NCBI GenBank assembly: GCA_013415695.1
Contig: JAAEEP010000003.1
Span: 74,882-138,881, forward strand
Direction: 5' to 3'
Origin: Methanomassiliicoccales archaeon
GTDB taxonomy: Archaea; Thermoplasmatota; Thermoplasmata; Methanomassiliicoccales; JAAEEP01
Length of the DNA: 64,000 nt
The translations under genes were made by a program, and so were the position numbers. The first letter of the stretch is position 1. Each line of letters begins with the position of its first letter. Positions 1 through 8,356 of this stretch are shown here, in pieces. The notes under the pieces were generated by a model. The model ran no database searches. It had not been told where the DNA came from and saw only the letters and a list, made by a program, of their open reading frames with translations.

Positions 1-68
1 TATGTGCAGCATGAACCTTCTTTGCCATGATGACCCGAAGGCGGTCATTGGATAATATTTCATCGATT

Positions 69-1859
69 CTAGGAGCTGACCCGCTTCATCTCCTTTCCGG
101 GAATCCGCTTGATCTTCCCGGTATCAAGAGCCCACTGGAATCTATCCATCTCGCTCTCGGAAATCGTTATACGCTCTCCAGGCTGGTACTTCCTTCTGGA
201 TTTCCATTCTGTGAATGGCGATACTACCCTGTAGACCAGAGCCTCTTCTACCTTTGTAGACTGAATCGCCCTACCCTTCAGACTTGAATAGTTGCCCAAA
301 TGGACATCCAACCTCCCATCGCGCAGAAGGCCAACCTTGTTGCACACGGCATCCATGAGATAGCGGTCATGTGTTACTATCAAAAGTGTACCAGGGTACT
401 CGGAAAGTGCCGATTCAACGGAGTGTTTTGCTGGAATGTCCAAGTAATTAGTTGGCTCGTCCATGATCAAAAGGTTCCTACGATCTGCAATGAGAACAGC
501 CAGGGCCACTCTTGCCCTCTCACCGCCAGAAAGGGTGCCGATGGGGCGTTCCACCAGCTCTCCCGTCAAAAGAAGCTTTGCCAATAGCCTTCTCACGGTG
601 AGCCGTTCCTCCTCGCCCATTATCTTCAATAGCTGCTCCTCTGGTGTCATGGTATTGCTCAGCATGTCGTGTCCCTGAGCATAGTACCCTATCCTCGCCC
701 CAGGAGCGATCCACATCTCCCCCTTATAGGAGAGTTCCTGAAGAACCGCCTTGATCAAGGTCGTCTTCCCTGAGCCATTGGGTCCGAAGATACCAAGTTT
801 GTCCCCGGTCTCCAAGGAGAGATCAAGCCCTCTGAGAACCTCGTTCCTGCCTCTTCGGACTTGAAGGTCTTTAGCCAGTATCATATTCTTGCCAGATTTA
901 CCGCTGACCCCGATATCGATCATGATCTCCTTGTCCTTGAACGGCCTCTCCACCTGGTCCATTCGATCGATCATCTTCTGACGAGTCTTGTGAGTCGTGC
1001 CGAACCACTCCCGTCGATGGAGATCCTCCATTACTCTCTCCTGCCTCTCTTTCTCGATGCGGATCTTTTCGGACTCTTTCCACTGTCTCTCCACGTCCAA
1101 GGACTTCTTCTCGGTGAAAGAGGAGTAGTTACCAGAATACGCTCTCAGCTTCCCCGTTTCCAGCTCGACCACCTTGGTCACCACGTTATCAAGGAAGTAT
1201 CTGTCATGAGATACCACGATCTGAGTGCAGTCGAGCTTCAGAAGGAAGTCCTCCAACCATTCAACCGCGGATATATCAAGATGGCTAGTTGGTTCATCGA
1301 GGATAATGAGATCAAAATCCTCAACCCTCAGCAGGACCTTGGCCAGCATCACCTTGGTCGTTTCTCCACCACTGAGCTGAGCTGTCTTTTTCAGTAGCAT
1401 TTCCTGGTCGATTCCCATTCGCTTGAGAATGTCACGTTCCCTGGAGTTGAGGTCTCCTGAGAAACGGTCCATCTGCCCCCTAAGGTGCCCGTACTCTTCC
1501 GCAATGTCGTCCCAGGTAAGCCCGTTCTCCGGAATGCCAGAGGACATCATATTCTCCAGCTCCCCGATCCTTTGTGAGAGGGAAGACGAGATGCTAGCTC
1601 CCTTCACAGCTTCCAACACCGTCTCATCACCATTGAAGGTGGGCATCTGGGGAAGATACCCAACCTTGTCGGTCTTGATGATCAATTCTCCCATGTCGGG
1701 TTTCAACTTTCCTGTGAGTATCTGAAGAAGGGTGCTCTTTCCAGATCCGTTGATGCCTATCAGAGCTATCCTGTCTCCTCTGTTGATCTGGAGCTTAATC
1801 GACTTGAGAACCTGGTTTGGTCCGAACGATTTGGCCACTCCCTCTGCCCTGATAAGCAT
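69..1859 (-). CDS. ABC-F family ATPase (duplicated ABC domain protein)
   Basis: A soluble protein with two ABC ATPase domains and no membrane segments, the layout of the ABC-F family (Uup/EttA/YheS type) that acts on ribosomes. The first Walker A, GINGSGKS, is at residues 35-42, with a LSGGE signature and an LDEPTSHLD Walker B. The second half repeats this with GPNGSGKTT, LSGGERAR and MDEPTNYLD. A charged linker rich in Arg, Glu and Lys (about residues 240-310) sits between the domains, as is usual for the P-site tRNA interaction motif. Length is 596 aa, normal for the family. The start is the ATG at 1859. It is divergent from the oxidoreductase gene at 1950. Which ABC-F subgroup it belongs to cannot be told from the sequence alone. 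Confidence 0.92.
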   Translation of the reverse strand: MLIRAEGVAKSFGPNQVLKSIKLQINRGDRIALIGINGSGKSTLLQILTGKLKPDMGELIIKTDKVGYLPQMPTFNGDETVLEAVKGASISSSLSQRIGELENMMSSGIPENGLTWDDIAEEYGHLRGQMDRFSGDLNSRERDILKRMGIDQEMLLKKTAQLSGGETTKVMLAKVLLRVEDFDLIILDEPTSHLDISAVEWLEDFLLKLDCTQIVVSHDRYFLDNVVTKVVELETGKLRAYSGNYSSFTEKKSLDVERQWKESEKIRIEKERQERVMEDLHRREWFGTTHKTRQKMIDRMDQVERPFKDKEIMIDIGVSGKSGKNMILAKDLQVRRGRNEVLRGLDLSLETGDKLGIFGPNGSGKTTLIKAVLQELSYKGEMWIAPGARIGYYAQGHDMLSNTMTPEEQLLKIMGEEERLTVRRLLAKLLLTGELVERPIGTLSGGERARVALAVLIADRRNLLIMDEPTNYLDIPAKHSVESALSEYPGTLLIVTHDRYLMDAVCNKVGLLRDGRLDVHLGNYSSLKGRAIQSTKVEEALVYRVVSPFTEWKSRRKYQPGERITISESEMDRFQWALDTGKIKRIPGKEMKRVSS

Positions 1860-1949
1860 GTCCTCTTCATGCCGAAGCTCGGATAAAACCCTTGCCTAAC
1901 AGAGGCCAATGAAAAAAACAATCTACCCTGAGAACCATTGTATTGGCGG

Positions 1950-2537
1950 ATGGGCGAAGGCATTTCAATCAGGTTTGCCGGCAAAGGCGGTCAGGGAATC
2001 ATATTTTCCGGAATTGCTCTAGCCCGGGCATTCTCTCTCTACGAGAATGGACACGGCAAGGAGTACTATGCATACCAAACCCAATCCTACGGTCCTGAGG
2101 CGAGAGGTGGAGCCTCAAAATGTGATATCAGAGTCACCAACGATGAGTCTTCATACCCATTTGTAGAAAAACCGGACTTCCTTGTCCTAATGTCTCAAGA
2201 TGCCTTTGATAAGTATATCGAGGATACGAAACCAGGCACGTTGGTGATTTTGGACAAGGGTCAAATCAAGGGGTACACCGATCTGATGCATTACATAATT
2301 CCAGCTACCGAGAAGGCAGAGGAGTTGGGGGCAAAGATAGTGGCCAATGTGATCATGCTCGGTGCCTTTGTGGAAATCTCTGGCATCATTACCAAGAAGG
2401 CCATCTACGAGGCGCTTGGTGACATATCACCTCATGGAACAAAGGAGATGAACAAGAAGGCTTTCCGCCTGGGAAGCGCGCTGGCAAAGCAGGTTCTCGC
2501 AAAGAAATTCGAATCAGGCAAGAACAGAGAGGAATGA
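1950..2537 (+). CDS. korC: 2-oxoacid:ferredoxin oxidoreductase, gamma subunit (KorC-like)
   Basis: Gamma subunit of a CoA-dependent 2-oxoacid:ferredoxin oxidoreductase, probably the 2-oxoglutarate type. The N-terminal glycine motif GKGGQGI and the QTQSYGPEARGGASK segment are characteristic of KorC. Length from the chosen start is 195 aa, usual for the subunit. The ATG at 1950 is preferred over an upstream in-frame TTG at 1938 because family members begin just ahead of the IRFAGKGGQG segment. The alpha and beta subunits, which carry the thiamine-PP site, are not adjacent: an ABC-F gene lies upstream on the other strand and an acyl-CoA synthetase subunit follows with a 4-nt overlap. The subunit is therefore separated from its partners, or serves a noncanonical enzyme. 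Confidence 0.88.
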   Translation: MGEGISIRFAGKGGQGIIFSGIALARAFSLYENGHGKEYYAYQTQSYGPEARGGASKCDIRVTNDESSYPFVEKPDFLVLMSQDAFDKYIEDTKPGTLVILDKGQIKGYTDLMHYIIPATEKAEELGAKIVANVIMLGAFVEISGIITKKAIYEALGDISPHGTKEMNKKAFRLGSALAKQVLAKKFESGKNREE

Positions 2538-3256
2538 ACGGTGGGTTGACTGTGGTCAAGAAAATGGACATCCTCAGAATGAGAAAGGATGGGAGAACAA
2601 CTCTCTCGGAGGCAGAGGCCAAATCATTGCTGAGGGAATGGGGAATACCCACAACGAATTTCCTCCTGCCGAAAAGGGAAGAGCTAGCATCGCTTCGTAT
2701 AAGATTCCCGGTGGCAGTGAAGGTCAGTTCGCCCAACGTACTCCATAAGACAGATCAAGGTGGAGTGTTCATCGATGTCAAGGACTGGGAAGAATTGACA
2801 AGACGTTTCGACACCATTGAGAGGAGGTTTCCGGAAGGGCAGGTACTCGTCGAATCAATGGAAGAAGGAAATGCTGAGTTCATTGTTGGCCTACTCAAGG
2901 ATCCGGTTTTCGGCCTCATCATCATGTTCGGAACGGGGGGCGTGTTGACCGAGCTCTATCAGGACATCTCCTTCAGGAAGGTTCCCATAACCCCGGAGGA
3001 CGCGGATGAGATGATGGACGAAATCAAGGCAGGGAAGCTTCTTAGAGGATTCAGAGGAATAAAGGCCGACAGGGGGGCTGTCAAGCAGATCCTCCTTGAG
3101 GCTTCAGATATGGGAATCGAACTCGAGGAGCACATCAATCAGATCGATCTGAACCCGGTAATCGTTAAGGAGCACGGTTGTGTAGTCGTTGACGCGAAAA
3201 TCATTTTCGAACCCCTTGAACAAAATCTGCATGTTGAGCCCCTAATCACCAGATAG
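2534..3256 (+). CDS. ADP-forming acyl-CoA (acetyl-CoA) synthetase, beta-subunit type ATP-grasp protein
   Basis: ATP-grasp protein of the ADP-forming acetyl/acyl-CoA synthetase beta family, which phosphorylates ADP using acyl-CoA in archaeal energy conservation. The sequence has the family's early segment (LSEAEAKSLLREWGIP), then PVAVKVSSPNVLHKTDQGGV, a glycine-rich MFGTGGVLTEL and a terminal IDLNPVIV motif. Length is 240 aa, the size of a free-standing beta subunit. No alpha subunit (CoA-binding and ligase domains) is nearby. It overlaps korC by ATGA, so the two are probably translationally coupled. This makes sense functionally, because oxoacid oxidoreductases produce the acyl-CoA that such synthetases consume. 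A downstream in-frame ATG near 2564 could also serve as start. Confidence 0.85.
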   Translation: MNGGLTVVKKMDILRMRKDGRTTLSEAEAKSLLREWGIPTTNFLLPKREELASLRIRFPVAVKVSSPNVLHKTDQGGVFIDVKDWEELTRRFDTIERRFPEGQVLVESMEEGNAEFIVGLLKDPVFGLIIMFGTGGVLTELYQDISFRKVPITPEDADEMMDEIKAGKLLRGFRGIKADRGAVKQILLEASDMGIELEEHINQIDLNPVIVKEHGCVVVDAKIIFEPLEQNLHVEPLITR

Positions 3257-3304
3257 TTTAATTAAAATAATCTCGACTTCGATAGATGAAAAGAGGTAAA
3301 TCCT

Positions 3305-3685
3305 ATGTCCAGACGGGAAGAATTGGCTTCCAAGTACTTCCAATGCGATATAAGGGAACGAGCAGCTTTCGAGGCTGGAATCAAGTTGGGGACGATCTAT
3401 CATCAATTCGTTGGAACACCGGTAGCATCGTCGAATGTCGCTAGCCTGGAGAAGGCCATCGAGGAAGGAGTCATGGTGCAGCCGTTCGTCGAGAAAGTCA
3501 AGGTGTGTATCGATAGAACCCAACTTAGGGAGAAGAAGAATAAGTTCGATTACCAGAGCCTTACCGGGAGCATGATCAGTGTTGAGCTCACTATCAAGGT
3601 GGATGAGGTTCTCGTGATCGCTGTGATGCGATATATCGAGGAATTGAACTATCCCTTGATGTACATCAAGGAGATACTTGATTGA
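3305..3685 (+). CDS. mptD: Archaeal dihydroneopterin aldolase (MptD family)
   Basis: A 126-aa protein of the archaeal MptD family, which cleaves 7,8-dihydroneopterin to 6-hydroxymethyl-dihydropterin on the way to tetrahydromethanopterin or folate. Family-like segments are the N-terminal SKYFQCDIRERAAFEAGIKLG, IYHQFVGTPV, and the C-terminal MRYIEELNYPLMYI. Length matches the family (about 115-130 aa). The start ATG at 3305 has an AGAGGTAAA ribosome binding site about 8 nt upstream. It stands alone between the acyl-CoA synthetase gene and THEP1. Its presence indicates that the organism makes a pterin C1 carrier. Assignment rests on recognised sequence similarity. Confidence 0.85.
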   Translation: MSRREELASKYFQCDIRERAAFEAGIKLGTIYHQFVGTPVASSNVASLEKAIEEGVMVQPFVEKVKVCIDRTQLREKKNKFDYQSLTGSMISVELTIKVDEVLVIAVMRYIEELNYPLMYIKEILD

Positions 3686-3876
3686 GCGGTTGAATGAGTC
3701 GCCCCTATCGCTGATCTACCGCCGATCTGATATTAACGGTGATGGGTTCGAATTTCATTCACCCAGGGATTTACTTTCTTGCACAAAGATAATTAAGAAG
3801 AAGTAGCATATCGGATGGCGTTGGTTTGAGGTTCCGAGGGGAGACGATTATCTTGCTTTCTTTACGGTGAATTTAT

Positions 3877-4422
3877 ATGAATCGAGGCATGAAGATAGGT
3901 ATTACTGGTCTTCCCGGAGCGGGGAAGACCCATGCTTTGCTTAAAGTTATTGAGATGCTTGAGGCAGAGGAGCTGAAGGTGGGTGGAATGATAACCCAGC
4001 CCATCATAGAGGACAAGAAACGAACTGGATTTCATGTGATAGATTGGCAAACAAAAGAAAAAGCGGTCCTGGCCCATGTTGATATCCAGAGCAAGTTCAT
4101 GGTCGGCAAGTTCGGTGTGGACCTTAATGCCTTGGAAGAGGTGGGAGTCGCTTCTCTTCGCAGAGCTAGTCGGGAATCAGATGTCATTGTAATAGACGAG
4201 GTGGGAAGAATGGAAGTTGAGAGCCCATCTTTCGTGAAGGCAGTCAAGGAAGCCTTGGAAGTTGAAAAACCAATCATCCTAACACTTCACAAGAAATCCA
4301 GAAACCCACTTCTTCAGGATATTAGAAGAAGAGATGATGTTCGAATTTTAGAAGTTACACCAATAAACAGGAATCTTCTCCCATACAAGATTATGAAACT
4401 CATGAAGGGAGAACTGCTGTGA
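3877..4422 (+). CDS. THEP1-type nucleoside-triphosphatase
   Basis: A P-loop NTPase of the archaeal THEP1 family (COG1618), which hydrolyses NTPs in vitro and whose cellular role is unsettled. The Walker A GLPGAGKTH is near residues 11-19, and the Walker B VIVIDEVGRMEVESP is near 107-121. The LTLHKKSRNPLL stretch late in the protein is also typical. Length is 181 aa, the family norm. The ATG at 3877 is used; a second ATG (MKIGITG) four codons later is possible. The stop overlaps the trm1 GTG by 4 nt, so the two genes are probably cotranscribed. Confidence 0.88.
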   Translation: MNRGMKIGITGLPGAGKTHALLKVIEMLEAEELKVGGMITQPIIEDKKRTGFHVIDWQTKEKAVLAHVDIQSKFMVGKFGVDLNALEEVGVASLRRASRESDVIVIDEVGRMEVESPSFVKAVKEALEVEKPIILTLHKKSRNPLLQDIRRRDDVRILEVTPINRNLLPYKIMKLMKGELL

Positions 4423-5522
4423 GTCCTTTTCTTGAAAGAATCGAAATCAGAGAAGGACAAACGAAATTGGAGATCCCTGAAGACCATTCAATTAACGGCC
4501 CTGGAAAAAGGGTCGGCAAGGTCTTCTATAACAGGCAAATGGGGTTCAACAGGGACGTTTCCGTGTGCCTGTTCCCCGCCCTCGATCTTAAGGGAAGAAC
4601 CGCCCTTGATGCTATGGCAGGCACCGGTGCCAGAGGTGTCCGTATCGCGAACGAGGCGGAAGGCGGTTTCGATATTTGGATAAACGATGCGGTACCAGAG
4701 GCCTATGAGATAATCGAAAGGAATATTGAGCTGAATGATCTTGAGAATGCCTCCCCAATCAACGAAGATCTGAGATGTCTCTTGACCAAGCGAGTGTTCG
4801 ACTACGTGGATATCGACCCTTTCGGTTCTCCCGTGCCCTATCTCCATTCGGCGATAATCGGATGCAAGAGGAACGGAATCCTTGCGGCTACAGCGACTGA
4901 TACCGCCCCGCTTGCCGGTACCTATCCCAAGAAGTGCGTTCGAAGATATGGAGCCAGACCTCTGAGGTGCAGGTTCGGCCACGAGGTCGGCCTTCGCATA
5001 CTCATTGGACATATTGTCAGAGAAGCCGCAAAATATGATCGCGGGGTCGATCCCATACTATGTTTCTACGCAGACCATTATTTCCGCGTCCATCTGAAGA
5101 TGAGAGAAGGCGGTGGAAGTGCGGATAAGAGCCTGGATCTACTGGGCTTTATTGAATATGAGACTGAAACTGGCAGGAGAACTCTGTCTAAAGATCCCGG
5201 ACCGACGAATTATGGACCGTTGTGGATCGGTCCCTTATTCGATCCATTGATTCTTGGCTCCATGGAGTCTGGTATAGAGCTCGCAGAACCGAGGAGGATG
5301 GAGAAGATGCTAGAGACTTGGAGAAATGAGCTGGATATTCCATTCTTCTACGATAGCGACGAGGTCTCTGCCATATTGGGAATGTCCCCTCCCCCACTGG
5401 ACGCGATTCTCGAGAAACTTGGAGAAAGAGGCAATGTATCACGCACGCATTTCTCCCCAACAGGATTCAAGACCGAAATGGATTTCGATGAATTGCTCGA
5501 TTCCTTCAAGGAACTAGTATGA
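4419..5522 (+). CDS. trm1: tRNA (guanine26-N2)-dimethyltransferase Trm1
   Basis: An S-adenosylmethionine-dependent enzyme that methylates G26 of tRNA to N2,N2-dimethylguanosine. The SAM-binding motif DAMAGTGARGVR is at about residues 63-74, followed by the catalytic motif DIDPFGSPVPYL, and a Trm1-specific stretch CVRRYGARPLRCRFGHEVGL. Length is 367 aa, typical of archaeal Trm1. The start is a GTG in a GTGA overlap with THEP1, without a better upstream ATG. The tail (about residues 290-367) has the winged-helix-like Trm1 C-terminal domain. Confidence 0.95.
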   Translation: MSPFLERIEIREGQTKLEIPEDHSINGPGKRVGKVFYNRQMGFNRDVSVCLFPALDLKGRTALDAMAGTGARGVRIANEAEGGFDIWINDAVPEAYEIIERNIELNDLENASPINEDLRCLLTKRVFDYVDIDPFGSPVPYLHSAIIGCKRNGILAATATDTAPLAGTYPKKCVRRYGARPLRCRFGHEVGLRILIGHIVREAAKYDRGVDPILCFYADHYFRVHLKMREGGGSADKSLDLLGFIEYETETGRRTLSKDPGPTNYGPLWIGPLFDPLILGSMESGIELAEPRRMEKMLETWRNELDIPFFYDSDEVSAILGMSPPPLDAILEKLGERGNVSRTHFSPTGFKTEMDFDELLDSFKELV

Positions 5523-5574
5523 CCTGTAGCGAACCATTTATCTATTCCTCGCATTATGGCTAACTGGTGACTAA

Positions 5575-6879
5575 ATGCCGACTCTGGCTGTCGTAGGGAC
5601 CCAATGGGGTGACGAGGGAAAGGGCAAGATCACTGATTATCTGGCCGAGGATGCCGATATGGTGGTCAGGTTCCAGGGGGGAACGAACGCTGGACACACC
5701 ATAGGAATCGGGGACGAGGTGTTCAAACTTCACTTACTTCCATCAGGCATACTCAGAAAGGGAACCGTTTCAGTCATAGCTAACGGTGTCGTATGTGACC
5801 TGGAGGAGTTGGGAGAGGAGATAGAACAGGTGGTCTCCTCCGGAAGGAGCGTGGAGGGCCTGAGAATCTCGGACCGGGCTGCAGTCATCCTCCCTTATCA
5901 CAAGATCCTGGACGGCGCGGAGGAGCGTTACAGGGGCAAGAAAGGAGTAGGCACTACCGGAAGAGGTATTGGCCCCTGCTACGCCGATAAGATCGCCCGA
6001 TATGGGATCAGGGTTGGCGACCTTCTGGAACCGGATTATCTGTCAGAACGGTTAGACATGCTTCATGTAATCAAGGAGAAGCTAATCGAAATCCTGGGGG
6101 GGGAGGTTCCGGATCGTGATGAGGTAATGAAGGACCTACTTGGTTTCGGTGAATCTTACGGAAAATACATTACAGATACCTCGGTCCTGATCAACGATTT
6201 CATTTCCAAGGGCCACAAGGTGCTTTTTGAGGGTGCCCAGGGAACAATGCTTGATATCGATCATGGTACATTTCCGTTCGTCACATCGTCCAACTGCGTC
6301 TCTGGAGGCATTTGCTCTGGAGCAGGAGTACCTCCCACAGCGATTGGCGAGATCGTGGGCATAGTCAAGGCTTACACGACAAGAGTGGGCAGCGGACCAT
6401 TCCCCACTGAGTTACACGGAGACCTGGGAGAGCATCTCCTTAGAAAGGGCGGAGAGTTCGGGACCACAACAGGCCGCGCCAGGAGATGCGGATGGTTGGA
6501 CCTGGTCATAGTGAACCACGCCATCAGGTTGAGCGGGATCAGTCAAATAGCTGTCACGAAACTTGATGTCCTAAACGGGTTGGAGAGTGTGAAGGTGGCC
6601 ACTGCCTACGAGATAGATGGAGAGGAAACCAGATATTTCCCAGCCAGCCTGAACCGGCTGGCAAAGGTCGAGCCCATCATGACGGAGATGGATGGATGGG
6701 AAGATTGGGAAGAGAGCTCGATCGATATCGCCCGCAAGGGAATCGATGCCCTTCCCATGGAGATGAGGGATTACCTGGCGTTCATTGAGAAAGAGACGGG
6801 GGTTAAGGCCACGATACTAGGGATCGGGCCTAAGAGAGAAGAGACCATCGATCTTGACAGAGACCGCTGGACACACTAG
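5575..6879 (+). CDS. purA: Adenylosuccinate synthetase
   Basis: Catalyses GTP-dependent condensation of IMP with aspartate, the first committed step from IMP to AMP. The GTP-binding loop GDEGKGK is near residues 11-17. The IMP-binding segments GTNAGHT and GTTGRGIGPCYADK are both present, as is the C-terminal TKLDVL guanine-binding motif. Length is 434 aa, full size. The start is the ATG at 5575. The TAG stop overlaps the stop of the opposing UbiD-family gene, so the two genes are packed tail to tail with no spacer. Confidence 0.97.
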   Translation: MPTLAVVGTQWGDEGKGKITDYLAEDADMVVRFQGGTNAGHTIGIGDEVFKLHLLPSGILRKGTVSVIANGVVCDLEELGEEIEQVVSSGRSVEGLRISDRAAVILPYHKILDGAEERYRGKKGVGTTGRGIGPCYADKIARYGIRVGDLLEPDYLSERLDMLHVIKEKLIEILGGEVPDRDEVMKDLLGFGESYGKYITDTSVLINDFISKGHKVLFEGAQGTMLDIDHGTFPFVTSSNCVSGGICSGAGVPPTAIGEIVGIVKAYTTRVGSGPFPTELHGDLGEHLLRKGGEFGTTTGRARRCGWLDLVIVNHAIRLSGISQIAVTKLDVLNGLESVKVATAYEIDGEETRYFPASLNRLAKVEPIMTEMDGWEDWEESSIDIARKGIDALPMEMRDYLAFIEKETGVKATILGIGPKREETIDLDRDRWTH

Positions 6880-8138
6880 AGGATGGCTTTGTCAAACTCG
6901 TCGGTCCACATAGGTTTGGTAGCGTCAATGCCCACCTTTGAAGTCAATCCAGTCGAGCTTGGATCAAGAGAGGACCCGGCAGCGTCGTTGATAACGACCA
7001 TATCACTTGATGCCTGGAATCTGGTTGCCACCGCCCATTCTACCGCTTGATCATCGTATACGTCAACATCCCCGTCCACCACCGTCACCTTCTTCATGGA
7101 GGGGTGACCTGTGAAGGCAGCCATTATCGCGTTTTTCCCATCACCTTCCTTGTTCTTGGTAATGGATACGACGCCATGCAACCAGCAGCATCCCCCTTCT
7201 GTCAGTCTGACCTCGTGGACACGTGGCACCACTTGCCTGACCGTCTTGAATATGATCGGTTCACGGGGCATGCCCATGAGCAGATAGTGCTCCAGTCCTC
7301 CCGGAAGAACGATGTGAAATATGGGATGATCACGGTGATGAATGCGATCTATTTCGACCACCGGCTGCTCCCTAATCCGGTCGTAAGTGCCCGTGATGTC
7401 TACGAAGGGGCCCTCATTAGTCGTCTGTGAGGTAATGCGCCCTTCTAGAACGTACTCGGCATAAGCAGGTACTGGAAGACCTCCATTGGAACGGGCGATT
7501 TCTACCCGCTGTCCCAGACCTGATCGTCTCAAGGCGCTCGCTATCTCCATCTCGTCTTGACCAAAGTCTACGGAAGAAGCTCCAGCCAGAAGTATGGACG
7601 GGCATACGCCTATGCAGAATGCCACAGGAAGATCCTCTCCCCTTTCTATAGCGATACGATGCATTGTGAAAAGGTGCCTTGGCACAAGGCGGATGGCGAA
7701 CCTCCTATCGTCAAGAAGCATCATCCTGTGGAAAGATAGATTCCTTCTCCCGTCCTGTTCGGCAATGGCCACTGCCGAGGTTATGTACCTTCCGCCGTCC
7801 CCAGGAAAGAACTTGGGAATGGGAAGATCCCTGAGATCAAAGTCTTCCATCACATTCTGTCGGAAGGGGGCATCATCCACCTCCACGGTCTTCTCCGGAG
7901 AGGAAAGAGCGTTGAGTAAATTACCAAGAATCTCTCCGGGTTGCATACCTAGTGCCTTGGCAATCCTCGTCCTGTCGGTCCAGAGGTTGGCAATCGCCTC
8001 ATTACCGTTGAGGTTGAGGAAGTGTATGGGGCTCTTTGGGTTCTCGAGCATGATCCGGGTTGCTTCAAGGTCAACAGAAACCTCATTCTCCACCGTGATC
8101 GTCTCCTCCGATCCTGTGATGGCAGCCCTTAGGGACAT
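6876..8138 (-). CDS. UbiD-family decarboxylase, likely anhydromevalonate phosphate decarboxylase
   Basis: A UbiD-family protein of 420 aa. The family uses prenylated FMN for decarboxylation of unsaturated acids. Matching segments include DLRDLPIPKFFPGDGGRYITSA near residue 100, the E-rich GPFVDITGTYD block near 243 and the C-terminal VDVYDDQAVEWAVATRFQ. Archaeal members of this size are known as anhydromevalonate phosphate decarboxylase in the archaeal mevalonate pathway. That assignment is inferred from length and taxonomic setting rather than from a diagnostic residue. The ATG at 8138 lies 25-30 nt downstream of a TATA box (TTAATATA, minus strand, about 8163-8170), suggesting a leaderless transcript. 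It ends in an overlapping stop with purA. Confidence 0.8.
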   Translation of the reverse strand: MSLRAAITGSEETITVENEVSVDLEATRIMLENPKSPIHFLNLNGNEAIANLWTDRTRIAKALGMQPGEILGNLLNALSSPEKTVEVDDAPFRQNVMEDFDLRDLPIPKFFPGDGGRYITSAVAIAEQDGRRNLSFHRMMLLDDRRFAIRLVPRHLFTMHRIAIERGEDLPVAFCIGVCPSILLAGASSVDFGQDEMEIASALRRSGLGQRVEIARSNGGLPVPAYAEYVLEGRITSQTTNEGPFVDITGTYDRIREQPVVEIDRIHHRDHPIFHIVLPGGLEHYLLMGMPREPIIFKTVRQVVPRVHEVRLTEGGCCWLHGVVSITKNKEGDGKNAIMAAFTGHPSMKKVTVVDGDVDVYDDQAVEWAVATRFQASSDMVVINDAAGSSLDPSSTGLTSKVGIDATKPMWTDEFDKAIL

Positions 8139-8160
8139 GGTTCCCGAATCCCACTCAGAG

Positions 8161-8171
8161 GTATATTAATC
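8161..8171 (-). promoter_or_regulatory. TATA box for the UbiD-family gene
   Basis: On the minus strand the sequence reads TTAATATACC, centred about 28 nt before the ATG at 8138. This is the archaeal TATA-to-start distance for a leaderless mRNA. No ribosome binding site is seen between. Confidence 0.55.
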
Positions 8172-8356
8172 ATCCATTCATTTGTTGGCTTGAGAATCCT
8201 TCTTCACCCATTCAAGATATCACAAAATTCAATTCGATTCTTGGGAAGTTGAGGGTAGAACTGGTCAGCCTTGAATAGATAGTACAGGCGGCCATCCTTT
8301 CAAAGACCTAACTGGCCATCGAAAGTTACAATAGGTCAATCGTGAATGGCCGTTTG

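Noticed and set aside
3740-3780. GGGTTCGAATTTC, like a tRNA T-loop, between mptD and THEP1
   Set aside because: No matching T stem, acceptor stem or anticodon arm can be drawn around it.
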